From positions 1 to 64,000 of the forward strand of contig CAZMSD010000002.1 of the NCBI GenBank assembly GCA_964568855.1: a DNA stretch of 64,000 bases, in the 5' to 3' direction. Both the position numbers and the translations under genes were made by a program. Shown one piece after another: positions 45,050 to 54,465 of this stretch. This DNA comes from CAZMSD01 sp964568855 (GTDB taxonomy: Bacteria > CAIWAD01). The first letter of the stretch is position 1. Each line of letters begins with the position of its first letter. The notes under the pieces are model-generated. The model had not been told where the DNA came from. It searched no databases and was given only the letters and a program-made list of their open reading frames with translations.

Positions 45050-45114
45050 TTCTCGCGCAAAGCTCGACATCCTGATTGAACGGGCATCCAGATAGATCCT
45101 GAGCAGGAAGAGTC

Positions 45115-47829
45115 ATGCGAACGACCATTTTCATCCTTTGTCTTCTCAAACTTTCGCTCTGCGCGCCGGGGCGCATCCTCCCCGAGACGGATAACCTGGT
45201 GACGAGGGCGGAACAGCTGGCGCAGGACCGGCGACTGGTCGAAGCGGAGGAACTGCTGGAATCGGCGGCGGCCGATTTCTCGGAGCGCGGGCTTGCAACG
45301 GACCGGATGGAAGTGCTCTACCGGCTGGGCGGTCTGCGCGCCCGGCATTCCCAGAACTGGGTCACCGCCGGCGCGGCCTGGGAGGCGGCCCTGCAGCTGG
45401 CGGTCGCAGTAGGCGATTCCTCGATGGCCCTGCGCCTGAAGGGCAACCTGGCCGTTTCCCTGGACAAGCGCGGCCGGGGCGAGCAGGCGGTCCGCCTGCA
45501 CCGGGAAGTCCTGGGGACCTTGGAAAGCCGCGGGGACACCCTGGGAACACTGATGGTTCTGCGTAACCTGGGCATGGCGCAATTGCGCCTGGCGGACTAC
45601 CGGAACGCCGGTCGCCGCTTCGACCGGGGAATCCGGCTGTCCCGGAGGATGGGCCGGGAAGACCAGCTGGGCGCCCTGCTGCTCAATCGCGGTCTGCTGA
45701 ACTACGAGCAGGGCCGCTTCGGGGATGCCTACACGGATTACAGGATGGCCGGGAAGATCCTCGGCGCGGAAATGTCCCGGCTGGACGCCGCCAACCTGGC
45801 CAACAACCTGGGCATGATCCGCAGGGTCTACGGCGACAGCGCCCTGGCGCGCCATAATTATGGAGAGGCCCTGGACATCTGCCGCAGCGAAGGATTCAGC
45901 GAGCTGGAGAGCAAGGTGCTCAACAACCTGGGCAACCTGGAGCGCGAAGCCGGCCGCTACGAAAGCGCCATCGGGCTCTTCGAATCGTCCCTGGCGCTGA
46001 AGCGCTGGCTGGAGGACCGCCGCGGGATCAGCGTGGGCCTGCGCAACCTGGGGCTGGTGTACCTTGACCTGGGCGATACCCGGCGGGCGCGCGAGCTGCT
46101 GGAGCGTTCGCTTGAGGAGGCGCGGGATATCGGCTACAAGCAGGGCGAGATGGAAAGCACTTTCTGCCTCGGCGACCTGGAGCGTTCGCTGGGCCGCCAC
46201 GAACGTGCGGAAGGGCGCTACCTGCGAGCTATCGAGGAGGCGGAGTCGCTGGACGCCGTGGGCTCCCTCTACCAGCTGCACGGCGCACTGGCGGACAGCA
46301 GGAGGATGGCGGGACGACCGGCCGAAGCGATTTCGCGCTACGAGCTGGCCCTGGCCTGCGTGGAGGAGATCCGTCGCGGCATAGACCTTGAGGCGGGCAG
46401 GGCCGGGTTCATGGGCCGGGCTTCCCGCATCTACCGCAGCCTGATTCAGCTCCTGCTGGAACTGGGCGATGAAGAACGCGCCTACGAAGTCTACGAACGG
46501 ATGAAGGCGCGCAACCTGCGGGACCTGCTCGACGGCGCGGAAGCGGTTTTCGAATCCGACCTTGAGGAGGGGGAGCTGAGCGAGCGGGCGCGCGCGGAGA
46601 GCGAACTGCGGACGCTCAATCGCCGGGTCACGGAGTACGACGAGTCCGGCTCCGCCCCGGCGGAAGATCTGGACGGCCTGGTCTCACGGCGCCGCGCCGC
46701 CCGGGCCCGAGTACGCGAAGCCCGCCAAGGGCTCTTCATCAGACATCCCGGACTGAAGCGTCGTATCGATCCCGGTCCGGCGATCGACGGCAGGCGGGCG
46801 GTCAGGCTGCTCAACAGCCGGGAGGCCGCCCTGTCCTACATGCTGGGCGAGGAGGACGCCTTCTGTTTCGTGCTGCGTCGCGACCCGGAGGGCCGCAAAC
46901 CGGTCCGGGCCCTGCGCCTCGAGACCGACCGCGCCGAGCTGCTCAGGCTGCACGAGGAATTCCGGCGCTACGGTGGACGCGAAAGCCTGCGCGAACTGCA
47001 CCGCCTGCTGCTGGCCCCGCTCTCCGGACTGCTGGAGGACGTGACACAGCTCTGCATCGTGCCCCACGGCATCCTGCACCACGTGCCCTTCCACGCGCTG
47101 GTGGACTGCGAGAGCGACCGGCACCTGGTGGAGGATTTCACGGTCTACTACGCGCACTCGCTCAGCGTGTTGAGCGACCTGCGCACACTGGGAACTTCGG
47201 GGCGCGAGAAGATCCTCGCCGTCGGGCATCCCCTGCTGGAATCGGGCGGGCGGATCACGCCGGGCGGCGTGTATCACGAACTGCCCTCCACGGGCCGCGA
47301 GGTCCGCGCGATCGGCAGGATCTTCGGCGAGCGCGCCACCCTGCTGCTGCGCGACGAGGCCCGCGAGTCGGCGTTCAAGCGACTGGCGCCCGGTTTCGGC
47401 ATGCTTCACCTGGCCTCTCACGGGGTGGTCGACGAAGCCGATCCGATGCACTCGGCGCTGCTGCTGGCCGGCGACGCGGAAGACGACGGCTACCTGACGG
47501 CGCGCGAGATCATCGGCCTTAAGCTGAACGCCGACCTGGCAGTGCTGAGCGCCTGCGAATCGGCCGGAGGCGCGCTGGTGACCGGGGAGGGCCTGCAGGG
47601 CCTCAGCCGGGCCTTCATGGGAGCCCGGGTGCCGGCCGTGGTGGCTTCGCTGTGGCCGGTGGAAGACACCAGCGGCCAGCTGCTGATGGAGGATTTCTAC
47701 CGTTTTCTGGAAGCCGGAATGCGCCCCGCCGACGCCCTCCGGCGCGCCCAGCTGAGGCTCCTGAACTCGGAGAGCCACGGCGATCCGCATCGCTGGGCGC
47801 CCTTCGTCCTGATCGGCGACGCGGAGTGA
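45115..47829 (+). CDS. Exported TPR-CHAT protein (caspase-fold protease)
   Basis: 904 residues. A short hydrophobic N-terminus (FILCLLKLSLCA) looks like a signal peptide. Residues ~30-440 hold about ten TPR units (GDTLGTLMVLRNLGMAQLRL, ARHNYGEALDICRSEGFSEL, RRGISVGLRNLGLVYLDLGD). A helical linker follows (455-545). Residues ~565-904 are a CHAT domain: LCIVPHGILHHVPFHALVD, the catalytic His769 in LHLASHGVVDEADPMHSAL, Cys814 in LAVLSACESAGG, then GLSRAFMGARVPAVVASLWP. Both catalytic residues are intact, so protease activity is likely. It precedes a sigma/anti-sigma pair by 25 bases, with a CRP-type palindrome upstream. The TPR arrays probably bind a partner or substrate. Confidence 0.9.
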   Translation: MRTTIFILCLLKLSLCAPGRILPETDNLVTRAEQLAQDRRLVEAEELLESAAADFSERGLATDRMEVLYRLGGLRARHSQNWVTAGAAWEAALQLAVAVGDSSMALRLKGNLAVSLDKRGRGEQAVRLHREVLGTLESRGDTLGTLMVLRNLGMAQLRLADYRNAGRRFDRGIRLSRRMGREDQLGALLLNRGLLNYEQGRFGDAYTDYRMAGKILGAEMSRLDAANLANNLGMIRRVYGDSALARHNYGEALDICRSEGFSELESKVLNNLGNLEREAGRYESAIGLFESSLALKRWLEDRRGISVGLRNLGLVYLDLGDTRRARELLERSLEEARDIGYKQGEMESTFCLGDLERSLGRHERAEGRYLRAIEEAESLDAVGSLYQLHGALADSRRMAGRPAEAISRYELALACVEEIRRGIDLEAGRAGFMGRASRIYRSLIQLLLELGDEERAYEVYERMKARNLRDLLDGAEAVFESDLEEGELSERARAESELRTLNRRVTEYDESGSAPAEDLDGLVSRRRAARARVREARQGLFIRHPGLKRRIDPGPAIDGRRAVRLLNSREAALSYMLGEEDAFCFVLRRDPEGRKPVRALRLETDRAELLRLHEEFRRYGGRESLRELHRLLLAPLSGLLEDVTQLCIVPHGILHHVPFHALVDCESDRHLVEDFTVYYAHSLSVLSDLRTLGTSGREKILAVGHPLLESGGRITPGGVYHELPSTGREVRAIGRIFGERATLLLRDEARESAFKRLAPGFGMLHLASHGVVDEADPMHSALLLAGDAEDDGYLTAREIIGLKLNADLAVLSACESAGGALVTGEGLQGLSRAFMGARVPAVVASLWPVEDTSGQLLMEDFYRFLEAGMRPADALRRAQLRLLNSESHGDPHRWAPFVLIGDAE

Positions 47830-47854
47830 ACACGAATTCCGAAAGAGGATGACC

Positions 47855-48424
47855 ATGACCCGGCTAGAAAACATCGACTGGAAAACGATCGAGCTCAGCT
47901 TGCGCCGTTACCTGGCCCGGCGAGTGGGAGACTTCGGCCGCGCGACCATCGACGACATGGTGCAGGAGATTCTCCTGGAACTGGTGAAGGTCTGCGGCAA
48001 GGAGGACGTGGAGGAACCCGCCAGGATGGCCTTCAGCATCGCGCGCTTCCGCCTGATCGACCGCCTGAAGAAAGTGCAGCGCGAACGCGGGCGCAGCGAT
48101 GAGCTGGAGGACGAGACCCTGGGCGATCCGGCCTCCGCTGCGGGCTCCGCCCTGCCCATCGGCGGCGCCTCGCGGATCGAGCGGATCCGCTTCGTCCTGC
48201 TGGAGTTCTTCCGCCGGCGGAACATGGATGAATGCCGGCGCCTGGCCCGGCTGGTGCTCGACCGCCACGACTGGCGCAGCATCGCCGAGTCCGAGGGCGC
48301 GCCGGCGGCCACCCAGCAGACCCTGAGACAGCGCTGGTCCCGTTGCGTCAAGACGCTGCGCGGACTGATGCACAGGGATCCCCTGCTGATGGAACTTGAA
48401 GACCTGCATCTCGAGGGGGCATGA
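47855..48424 (+). CDS. ECF-like RNA polymerase sigma factor
   Basis: 189 residues. Region 2 is visible in RRYLARRVGDFGRATIDDMV and FSIARFRLIDRLKKVQRERG, and region 4 in WRSIAESEGAPAATQQTLRQ followed by RWSRCVKTLR. The ATG at 47855 was chosen over 47849 because GAGG then has a 6-base spacing. It probably redirects RNA polymerase to its own regulon and is controlled by the following gene, whose start overlaps its stop (ATGA). Confidence 0.85.
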   Translation: MTRLENIDWKTIELSLRRYLARRVGDFGRATIDDMVQEILLELVKVCGKEDVEEPARMAFSIARFRLIDRLKKVQRERGRSDELEDETLGDPASAAGSALPIGGASRIERIRFVLLEFFRRRNMDECRRLARLVLDRHDWRSIAESEGAPAATQQTLRQRWSRCVKTLRGLMHRDPLLMELEDLHLEGA

Positions 48425-49302
48425 AAATGGATCCGCAAGATATCCGCTGGTTCCGCGCCAGGCTGCAGGCCTATCGCTACGGCCTGCTCGACGAGCGGGC
48501 GGAGCGGCGTTTCGAGGGGCTGCGGGACAAGAATTCCCTCTGCCGGGGTTCCTGGGAGGCCTACCTGGAGGAAGAGAGCGGAGCCGAACCTCTGGCCGAG
48601 CACATCCCGGTGGACCTGCTGGCCGACTGGAAGCGGGCGGAGCGCGAATTGCGGGGCCTGGAACGCAGCCTGCTGCGCGAGCATCTCGAGGCTTGCGAAC
48701 AGTGCCGCCGGGACCTGGTGGAACTGGGACATTCGGGCGAGCTGTCGGAAGAACCAGCGGAGGAACCGCGCGCCGGCCGGGAGCCTGGAGGGGCGCGGGT
48801 CCTGAAGTTCGCCGCCGAACCCGCCGGGGACCGCCAGCCGCCACCCGGCTACTGGACCAGGCTGACCACGGCCTGGGCCGGAGTGGCCACGGTGGCCGCG
48901 GTGCTGCTCTTCCTGCTGCGCGGGGACGTGTTCGAACCCGCCGGACCGGGCCTGGCGCCGGTGCCTTTCCACGTGCCGCAGACGCGCCTGAGGGGGCCGG
49001 AGGGGCGGATTCCGGAATTGCACGTCAGGGGCGAGGAAGGAAAGTTCCACCTGCTGCTGGACGGAGTACGCTGGACGGCGGGCGACCAGCTGCGGGTGAG
49101 CATCTACGACGCCGCCGACTCGCTGCTGCAGCAGACGACGGTGGACCGCGGCGCTTCGGCCGGAGAACACGTACTCCTCAGCTGCCGCAACCGGCCGCCC
49201 GTTCCGGAGGGCGTCTACCGCGTGGAGCTCCTGCCCCTGCGCAAGGGCGCAGCCAACGAACTGGGCCTGGAAGAGCGCTACTTCGAGCTGGTCTACGAGT
49301 GA
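48421..49302 (+). CDS. Putative zinc-finger transmembrane anti-sigma factor
   Basis: 293 residues. The cytoplasmic part (1-140) includes LREHLEACEQCRRDLVELGH, an HxxxCxxC zinc site like that of ZAS-type anti-sigma factors. A TM helix follows at ~146-168 (AWAGVATVAAVLLFLLRG). The C-terminal ~120 residues are a beta-rich extracytoplasmic domain (GKFHLLLDGVRWTAGDQLRV, GVYRVELLPL). It would hold the sigma factor at the membrane. Position next to a CHAT protease and topology make it a candidate proteolysis target, by inference only. Confidence 0.78.
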   Translation: MKMDPQDIRWFRARLQAYRYGLLDERAERRFEGLRDKNSLCRGSWEAYLEEESGAEPLAEHIPVDLLADWKRAERELRGLERSLLREHLEACEQCRRDLVELGHSGELSEEPAEEPRAGREPGGARVLKFAAEPAGDRQPPPGYWTRLTTAWAGVATVAAVLLFLLRGDVFEPAGPGLAPVPFHVPQTRLRGPEGRIPELHVRGEEGKFHLLLDGVRWTAGDQLRVSIYDAADSLLQQTTVDRGASAGEHVLLSCRNRPPVPEGVYRVELLPLRKGAANELGLEERYFELVYE

Positions 49303-49389
49303 GCGCGGCCGCTGGAGAATCCACGGCCGGCGCTGTGTGACACGGACATTCACGGAGGCCCCGGACGCCTCGAGCGGCGCGGCGCCCGC

Positions 49390-50499
49390 TCAACGGTTCG
49401 CCGCGTCCTCCGGTTCCATCTCGATCGGAACGAGGCGCCTGATGCTGAGCACCTCGGAGCCTTCGGCCTCCTCGTTGCAGAACAAGCCGCCCGCCCCCTC
49501 GCTGTCCAGGATCGGCGAACGCTCTTCCCGGCCCAGGAGCCTCACGTGATCCACGAGCTGCAGGGGGAAGCGCTCGCCCGTGTAGTACGGCGAGTAGATT
49601 CCCGAGGCCAGGTGGATGTCGGCGGGCCGGTCCGCGTCGCCCCAGACGCGCGAGAGGGCGGTATCGACGGTGCGGAGCGGGCTGTCGGGGGAATCGCCGT
49701 CGTATTCGTCCGAGCCCTCGGGTGATACGAAGATCTCGCCGGTCAGGCAGGGCAGCAGGCCCATGCTCCCGGCGGTGAGAAAACCTCCCGCGGGCAGCGC
49801 CCAGTAGCCCGTAAGGTCGCCCAGTTCCGGGCTGTAGACGTCGAAGACGCAGTTCTGCATCTGGATCGCCGGCGCCTCGCCTTCGCCCCACTCGACGTAG
49901 ATGGTCTTGCCCAGCTTAGCGTAGTTGCCGCTGAACTGGTTGCCGCCTTCGTTGTACCCTCCGCCTTCCACGGGGCCGCCGAAGTTGGGCACCGAGAAAA
50001 TGGCGTAGCTGCCGCCGCCTTCGTCGCCGCCCTTGTTGTTGTGGATGATGTTGCCCTTGAAGACCGGGTTGGTCTCCTCGATGTAGAAGGCGCCGCCCAC
50101 CACCTTCTCTGAAATGCCCTCCTCGGTCGTCAGCATGACCTTCCAGCCGCCGCCGTTGGTGATGGTGAAGCCCACCAGCCAGGGCGCGAGGCCCGGGCTG
50201 GTGCCGGGCAGGAAGGCCACCACGCTGGCCTTGTCGGGATCCACCGGCTGACCGCCGTCGATGATCGTCTGCTCCACGTGCTGCTGCTGTCCGTCCAGCA
50301 GGAAATGGCTGCCCAGCACGATCTCCTTGCCCACGATCTGGATGTTCTCGTAGTAATGGCCTTCGGCCACCAGTACTGTGTCGCCGCCTGCAGAGGCGTC
50401 CACGGCCTGCTGGATCGCGGGGTAGTCCGCTGGCACCTGCAGGACGGCCGCGCAGACCGGGCCGGCGCACAGCGTGAACAGAAAATGCGACGCACGCAT
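49390..50499 (-). CDS. Exported right-handed beta-helix protein
   Basis: 369 residues. The signal peptide is MRASHFLFTLCAGPVCA, with GGAGGATC before the ATG. The start VPADYPAIQQAVDASAGGDT and VLVAEGHYYENIQI are typical of pectate-lyase-like/DUF1565 beta-helices. A second half begins with GEIFVSPEGSDEYDGDSPDS and resembles the start of another beta-helix repeat. Probable secreted or surface protein, no catalytic residues identified. Convergent with the anti-sigma gene, separated by 87 bases. Confidence 0.85.
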   Translation of the reverse strand: MRASHFLFTLCAGPVCAAVLQVPADYPAIQQAVDASAGGDTVLVAEGHYYENIQIVGKEIVLGSHFLLDGQQQHVEQTIIDGGQPVDPDKASVVAFLPGTSPGLAPWLVGFTITNGGGWKVMLTTEEGISEKVVGGAFYIEETNPVFKGNIIHNNKGGDEGGGSYAIFSVPNFGGPVEGGGYNEGGNQFSGNYAKLGKTIYVEWGEGEAPAIQMQNCVFDVYSPELGDLTGYWALPAGGFLTAGSMGLLPCLTGEIFVSPEGSDEYDGDSPDSPLRTVDTALSRVWGDADRPADIHLASGIYSPYYTGERFPLQLVDHVRLLGREERSPILDSEGAGGLFCNEEAEGSEVLSIRRLVPIEMEPEDAANR

Positions 50500-50644
50500 G
50501 ATGATCCTCCGGTTTGGGGGAAGCTGCGACGGGTTGCCTGTATGGACAAGGTAGGGATTATGAGATTGCCGGCGGTCCGTGGGATGCCGGGGATGGACGC
50601 TTCGCAGGTGCTCGTTTCAGTGTCCGGTATGTCCGGTACACGAC

Positions 50645-51844
50645 TCAGAGACTGCGCCAACTCCTGAGGAACACCCCGGATCGAGTTCCTTCCGTATCAC
50701 CGGCATGGATCAGCAAGCGTCCGGCATTCGGTTCCTCAGCCTGCTTCCACCACCACTTCAGCCCGTTCATCCAGCGTTCCTGCATGGTGAAACCGGCCTT
50801 GATTTCGCCTGCAATCATCCGTTGTCCGAGGTCTATCAACAGATCCAGCTCATGGCCTTGACGATCTCGCCAATAGAACAGCGGGAAGGGAAGCGGATCC
50901 GCCTTATGCGCCCAGTTCTTCAGTAATTCGGTGACTACCCAGGTCTCGAAGATCGCCCCGCGTGAGGGATGACGATGAAGATCTTCCGCATCTCGGATTC
51001 CAAGCAGCGCACAGAGTAATCCGCTGTCCGTCAGGTAGATTTTGGGTCGTCGAATGATCTGTTTCCGGAAGTTCCGGTGATGGGGAGGAAGCCGAAAGGC
51101 GATGTAGGAGGTTTCCAGCAAGGAAAGCCAACGACGTGCCGTCGGCTGGCTGACGCCAAGCTCCCTTGAAATCGTGGACAGATTCATCGTCCGGGCACTT
51201 TGCGCTGCAAGCAGTCGCAGGAAGGCGGTGAACAGACTCAGGTCGGCAACCGCGCTGAGCTCCCGCAGATCCCGTTCCAAGTATGTCCTGATGTAGTCGA
51301 GCAGCCATTCCTGTGCCGGTAGTCCGCGATCATGAATCCGAGGGTAGGAACCCGTATGCAAAACGTTGAGAAGGTCCCGGTTTGTCCGCCTCGGCCTCTC
51401 GTCCGGTTCATCCAAGCGCTGAATGTCGAGCGGATCACGGCTTTCCAACTCGCTCAAGGTGAATGGATACAGCTGCAATAGCGAAACTCGGCCCGCGAGA
51501 GACTGGCTGATGCTCCTCATCAGCAAAAAGTTCTGCGAACCACTCAAGATGAAGCGTCCAGGTGCAGGATCCTGGTCGACCGCCGCCTGGAGGAAAGAGA
51601 ACAATTCGGGCACCCGCTGTGCTTCATCCAGAATCACCGCATCCTTGAATTGGCCCAGGAAACCTCTTGGATCTTCCTCAGCATAACCGCGCTGATCCGG
51701 ATCCTCGAGAGAGCAGTATTCATTGTCCGGGAAGGTCGAACGGCACAAAGTGGTCTTCCCCGACTGCCGCGGCCCGGTTACAGCAACCACCGGGTGCCGC
51801 TTCGCCCGTTGCACGGCTGCTCGGCTGAGGTGGCGCTCAATCAA
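50645..51844 (-). CDS. AAA ATPase with DUF4143 C-terminal domain
   Basis: 399 residues from a TTG start with GGAG 7 bases upstream. Walker A VTGPRQSGKTTLCRS, Walker B AVILDEAQRVPE, and sensor FILSGSQNFLLM are clear. The C-terminal half has TISRELGVSQPTARRWLSLL and LTDSGLLCALL, GAIFETWVVTELLKNW, and FYWRDRQGHELDLLIDLG, the DUF4143 nuclease-fold-like domain. This AAA_14/DUF4143 family is often linked to mobile DNA or toxin-antitoxin contexts. Lower GC and a different codon pattern than the neighbours suggest recent acquisition. Confidence 0.9.
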   Translation of the reverse strand: MIERHLSRAAVQRAKRHPVVAVTGPRQSGKTTLCRSTFPDNEYCSLEDPDQRGYAEEDPRGFLGQFKDAVILDEAQRVPELFSFLQAAVDQDPAPGRFILSGSQNFLLMRSISQSLAGRVSLLQLYPFTLSELESRDPLDIQRLDEPDERPRRTNRDLLNVLHTGSYPRIHDRGLPAQEWLLDYIRTYLERDLRELSAVADLSLFTAFLRLLAAQSARTMNLSTISRELGVSQPTARRWLSLLETSYIAFRLPPHHRNFRKQIIRRPKIYLTDSGLLCALLGIRDAEDLHRHPSRGAIFETWVVTELLKNWAHKADPLPFPLFYWRDRQGHELDLLIDLGQRMIAGEIKAGFTMQERWMNGLKWWWKQAEEPNAGRLLIHAGDTEGTRSGVFLRSWRSL

Positions 51845-51880
51845 TGCACTGCTCCTGGATCACCAGGAAGATAGTTGGCC

Positions 51881-51922
51881 AATATTGAATATTCAAGTAA
51901 TTGCATGTTGAAATTTTCAATA
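51881..51922. promoter_or_regulatory. AT-rich inverted repeats upstream of the AAA ATPase gene
   Basis: TTGAATATTCAA (51885-51896) is a perfect palindrome, and AATATTGAA pairs with TTCAATAT at the other end of this interval. They lie about 40-80 bases upstream of the TTG start, a likely promoter/operator zone. The rest of 51845-52134 shows no gene. Confidence 0.4.
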
Positions 51923-52134
51923 TCATTACGCGGAAGCTTGACCGTTTGGGCGGGATCGCATGACATCATCCGCAGTCTGACCATTCTATGCAGGTCAAGC
52001 ACGGATCAAGAACTTAGATGGATGCAGAGTGGCTGAAATGAAGCTCCCAACAGCCGACGCCATTGGGAGCGGAACTCTGAATATGCACGTTTATCAATCA
52101 ATCCAGGGGAGTGCTCGAAAAGGATCGTTCGAGA

Positions 52135-54465
52135 TCACCTGATCAGCAGCATCTTCCTGCTCTGACTGAATTCCCGGCAGCTGAGCACGAAGAAATAGAC
52201 TCCCGAAGCAAGTTCGCCACCCTCGAATGTGACACTGTGCTCGCCCGCCCCCAAGCGTCCTTCCGCGAGCACTGCCACCTGCCTCCCCAGCAGATCGTAG
52301 ACCTTCAGGCTCGCGGGGCCGCCCGTTCGCAAGCTGAAGACAATCTCAGTGCGCGGGTTGAAGGGATTGGGATGGTTCTGCTCCAGGCTGAAAGCGAGAG
52401 GTCCGGAGTACTCGCCGATGCCGCTGAAGACGCGATCGTAGAGTTGCCGCTCTTCGTACAGGTCCAGGTTCTGCAGATCGATTTCCTCAACGAGGGATGT
52501 CTCACCGTCCCCCGCGCGATATGTGTAGCGGTAGTTGCGGACGGTGCCGTCACTGAAGCGGAACTGGAAGGCCTGCTCCAGCAGCGGCAGTCCGCGGTGC
52601 TGCACACGGATCCGCATCTGTGTGGCACTCCAGCCGGGAAGCACTCCCGGCCAGTCCAGGCTGTCCGCGGGGTCCGCCACGTAACTCTCGCCCGTCCAGA
52701 CGTCCCAGCCGACTGAGAGATCGGGACCGTCGAAATCGTCCAGCTCGTCGTGATACATGACCAATTCGTCGAGTTGGAGCGCCTGCTCCCCTTCGTTGAA
52801 TACGGCGGTGCGGTCGATCACCTTGACCGTATCCGGGTGGCCGTCCTGGAAGTGCCAGGGCCGGAGATAAGGGAAGAGGCCCACGTGGCCCGCGGCGTTC
52901 CAGCCTCCGTCCTCGGGTGGGGGTATCGTATCCCTGGGCACGCGCTTGTACTCGATCGGATTTAGGGTCTCTTCCGATTCCCCGTAAACCATGTTTCCCG
53001 CGTGGAGATCCTGCAGGAAGCTGAAATGAACATGATCGTCAGCCAGTTCAGTCAGTGAATGATCGGTTTCCGAGAGACAGTCCGGGGATTCGCAGTCCGG
53101 GGTGGCGGTTCCCGTAAGGTTGACCCGCGAACCCCAGGTCCGACCGCCGTCGACCGAACAGGCGCCGTAAATCTCGCCGTTGGCCATCCTGTGTTCGCCC
53201 CATTCGGCGGCCTCGTCGGTCGTGTCGAAGTGGTTCCAGAGACAATAGAGGCTGCCGCTTTCCGTTTCCACGCTGAGCTGCGGATGGTCGTCGCAGAAGC
53301 GGACGCAGCCGGGATAGGCTTCCCGATGATCCTCGCCTTCTCCCGTCAACCAGCCCGCCACGTGTCCCCACTCACCCGTGTCGAGATTTTGGTGCCAGAC
53401 GGCGCTGCGGCGGCTGGATTGCACGAATTCCTGGTGATACACTGTACCGTTCACCTGGTAGAGCATGGAATCGAGGAAAATGATCGCGGCGGTGTAGAGC
53501 AGATGAAGTTGGTGCGGTTCCTGCCGATCGTAGAGCAGCTCCAGGTCACCGGTGGCGGCTGTGTGATACGCGTAGGGTGCGGGTGTATCGGCACAGCCGT
53601 AGCGCGTGAGGTTCTCGATCTCGTCGTTCATGATCCGCTGGCGCAGGTCGTTGTCCTCCGCTCGAACCCAGAGCACGTCGTAAGCCCTGAGCAGGCCCTC
53701 GAAGAGTGGATCCAGGCACTGGGCAGGCGTCGCGGCGGCTGCGGCCACGCCCGGATCCTCCCCGGCGGCACAGATCACGGCGCGCTCGGTGGTCCTCTGG
53801 TTACCCAGTGGAATCCACTCGCCCCAGGGCGGGCTGTTGTAGTACATATCGAGAGGTTCGAATGAGCCTGCCGTGATATGCTGCTGCTCGTCGTCGTCCA
53901 GCGCGATGCCGGGGTGCAGCAGTTCTCCCGCTGGTCCGTAGAGCACGAAGGCGAGCGCGCAGCTGCTGAAATCGTTGCCGTACCAGATGCCGTCCTGGCC
54001 GCAGAGCGCGAACACGGCGCAGTTGGCGGGCAGCTGATCAGGATCCGGGCCGCTGACCACCAGGCTCGGACGGCGTGAGTGGAATCCGGCGATCGGGAGC
54101 GGGATGATCGGCATCTCAGGATCGATGCATACCACCATGGCGCTGTAGGATGTGACATTCCATCCGGTGGTGTAGCACATCTGTACCGTGCCGCTGGCGT
54201 CCAGGGCGATGCGACTGTTTCCCGGTTCCCGGTATTGCCAGTCGCTTCTGGTTTCGTCGATGAAGATTCCCTGCCGGTCATCGCGCATTCGATCGGTCTT
54301 CTTCGCGGGCGCGGAATCACCGCCTGCATCGTGATATGGATCGCCGGGACGCAGCAGCGGATCCGGCGCCGCCAGGTCCAGCCTTGCGGGTACAGCGGTC
54401 GCGGCGGCGACCAGGGATGACCCCAGCAGGAGCGGCAGAACGAGGGTCTCTAATGCACTGCGCAT
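52135..54465 (-). CDS. Exported protein with Asp-box motif and FlgD-like C-terminal sorting domain
   Basis: 776 residues from MRSALETLVLPLLLGSS (54465), with GGAGAG upstream. The signal peptide is ~1-24. A long region with beta-propeller-like repeats contains SVDGGRTW, a BNR/Asp-box motif seen in sialidases and related propellers. The last ~90 residues (NHPNPFNPRTEIVFSL ... GVYFFVLSC) form the FlgD-Ig-like domain used as a type IX-like sorting or anchoring module in FCB-group bacteria. No complete sialidase active site was identified. Probably surface-exposed or secreted. Confidence 0.85.
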   Translation of the reverse strand: MRSALETLVLPLLLGSSLVAAATAVPARLDLAAPDPLLRPGDPYHDAGGDSAPAKKTDRMRDDRQGIFIDETRSDWQYREPGNSRIALDASGTVQMCYTTGWNVTSYSAMVVCIDPEMPIIPLPIAGFHSRRPSLVVSGPDPDQLPANCAVFALCGQDGIWYGNDFSSCALAFVLYGPAGELLHPGIALDDDEQQHITAGSFEPLDMYYNSPPWGEWIPLGNQRTTERAVICAAGEDPGVAAAAATPAQCLDPLFEGLLRAYDVLWVRAEDNDLRQRIMNDEIENLTRYGCADTPAPYAYHTAATGDLELLYDRQEPHQLHLLYTAAIIFLDSMLYQVNGTVYHQEFVQSSRRSAVWHQNLDTGEWGHVAGWLTGEGEDHREAYPGCVRFCDDHPQLSVETESGSLYCLWNHFDTTDEAAEWGEHRMANGEIYGACSVDGGRTWGSRVNLTGTATPDCESPDCLSETDHSLTELADDHVHFSFLQDLHAGNMVYGESEETLNPIEYKRVPRDTIPPPEDGGWNAAGHVGLFPYLRPWHFQDGHPDTVKVIDRTAVFNEGEQALQLDELVMYHDELDDFDGPDLSVGWDVWTGESYVADPADSLDWPGVLPGWSATQMRIRVQHRGLPLLEQAFQFRFSDGTVRNYRYTYRAGDGETSLVEEIDLQNLDLYEERQLYDRVFSGIGEYSGPLAFSLEQNHPNPFNPRTEIVFSLRTGGPASLKVYDLLGRQVAVLAEGRLGAGEHSVTFEGGELASGVYFFVLSCREFSQSRKMLLIR

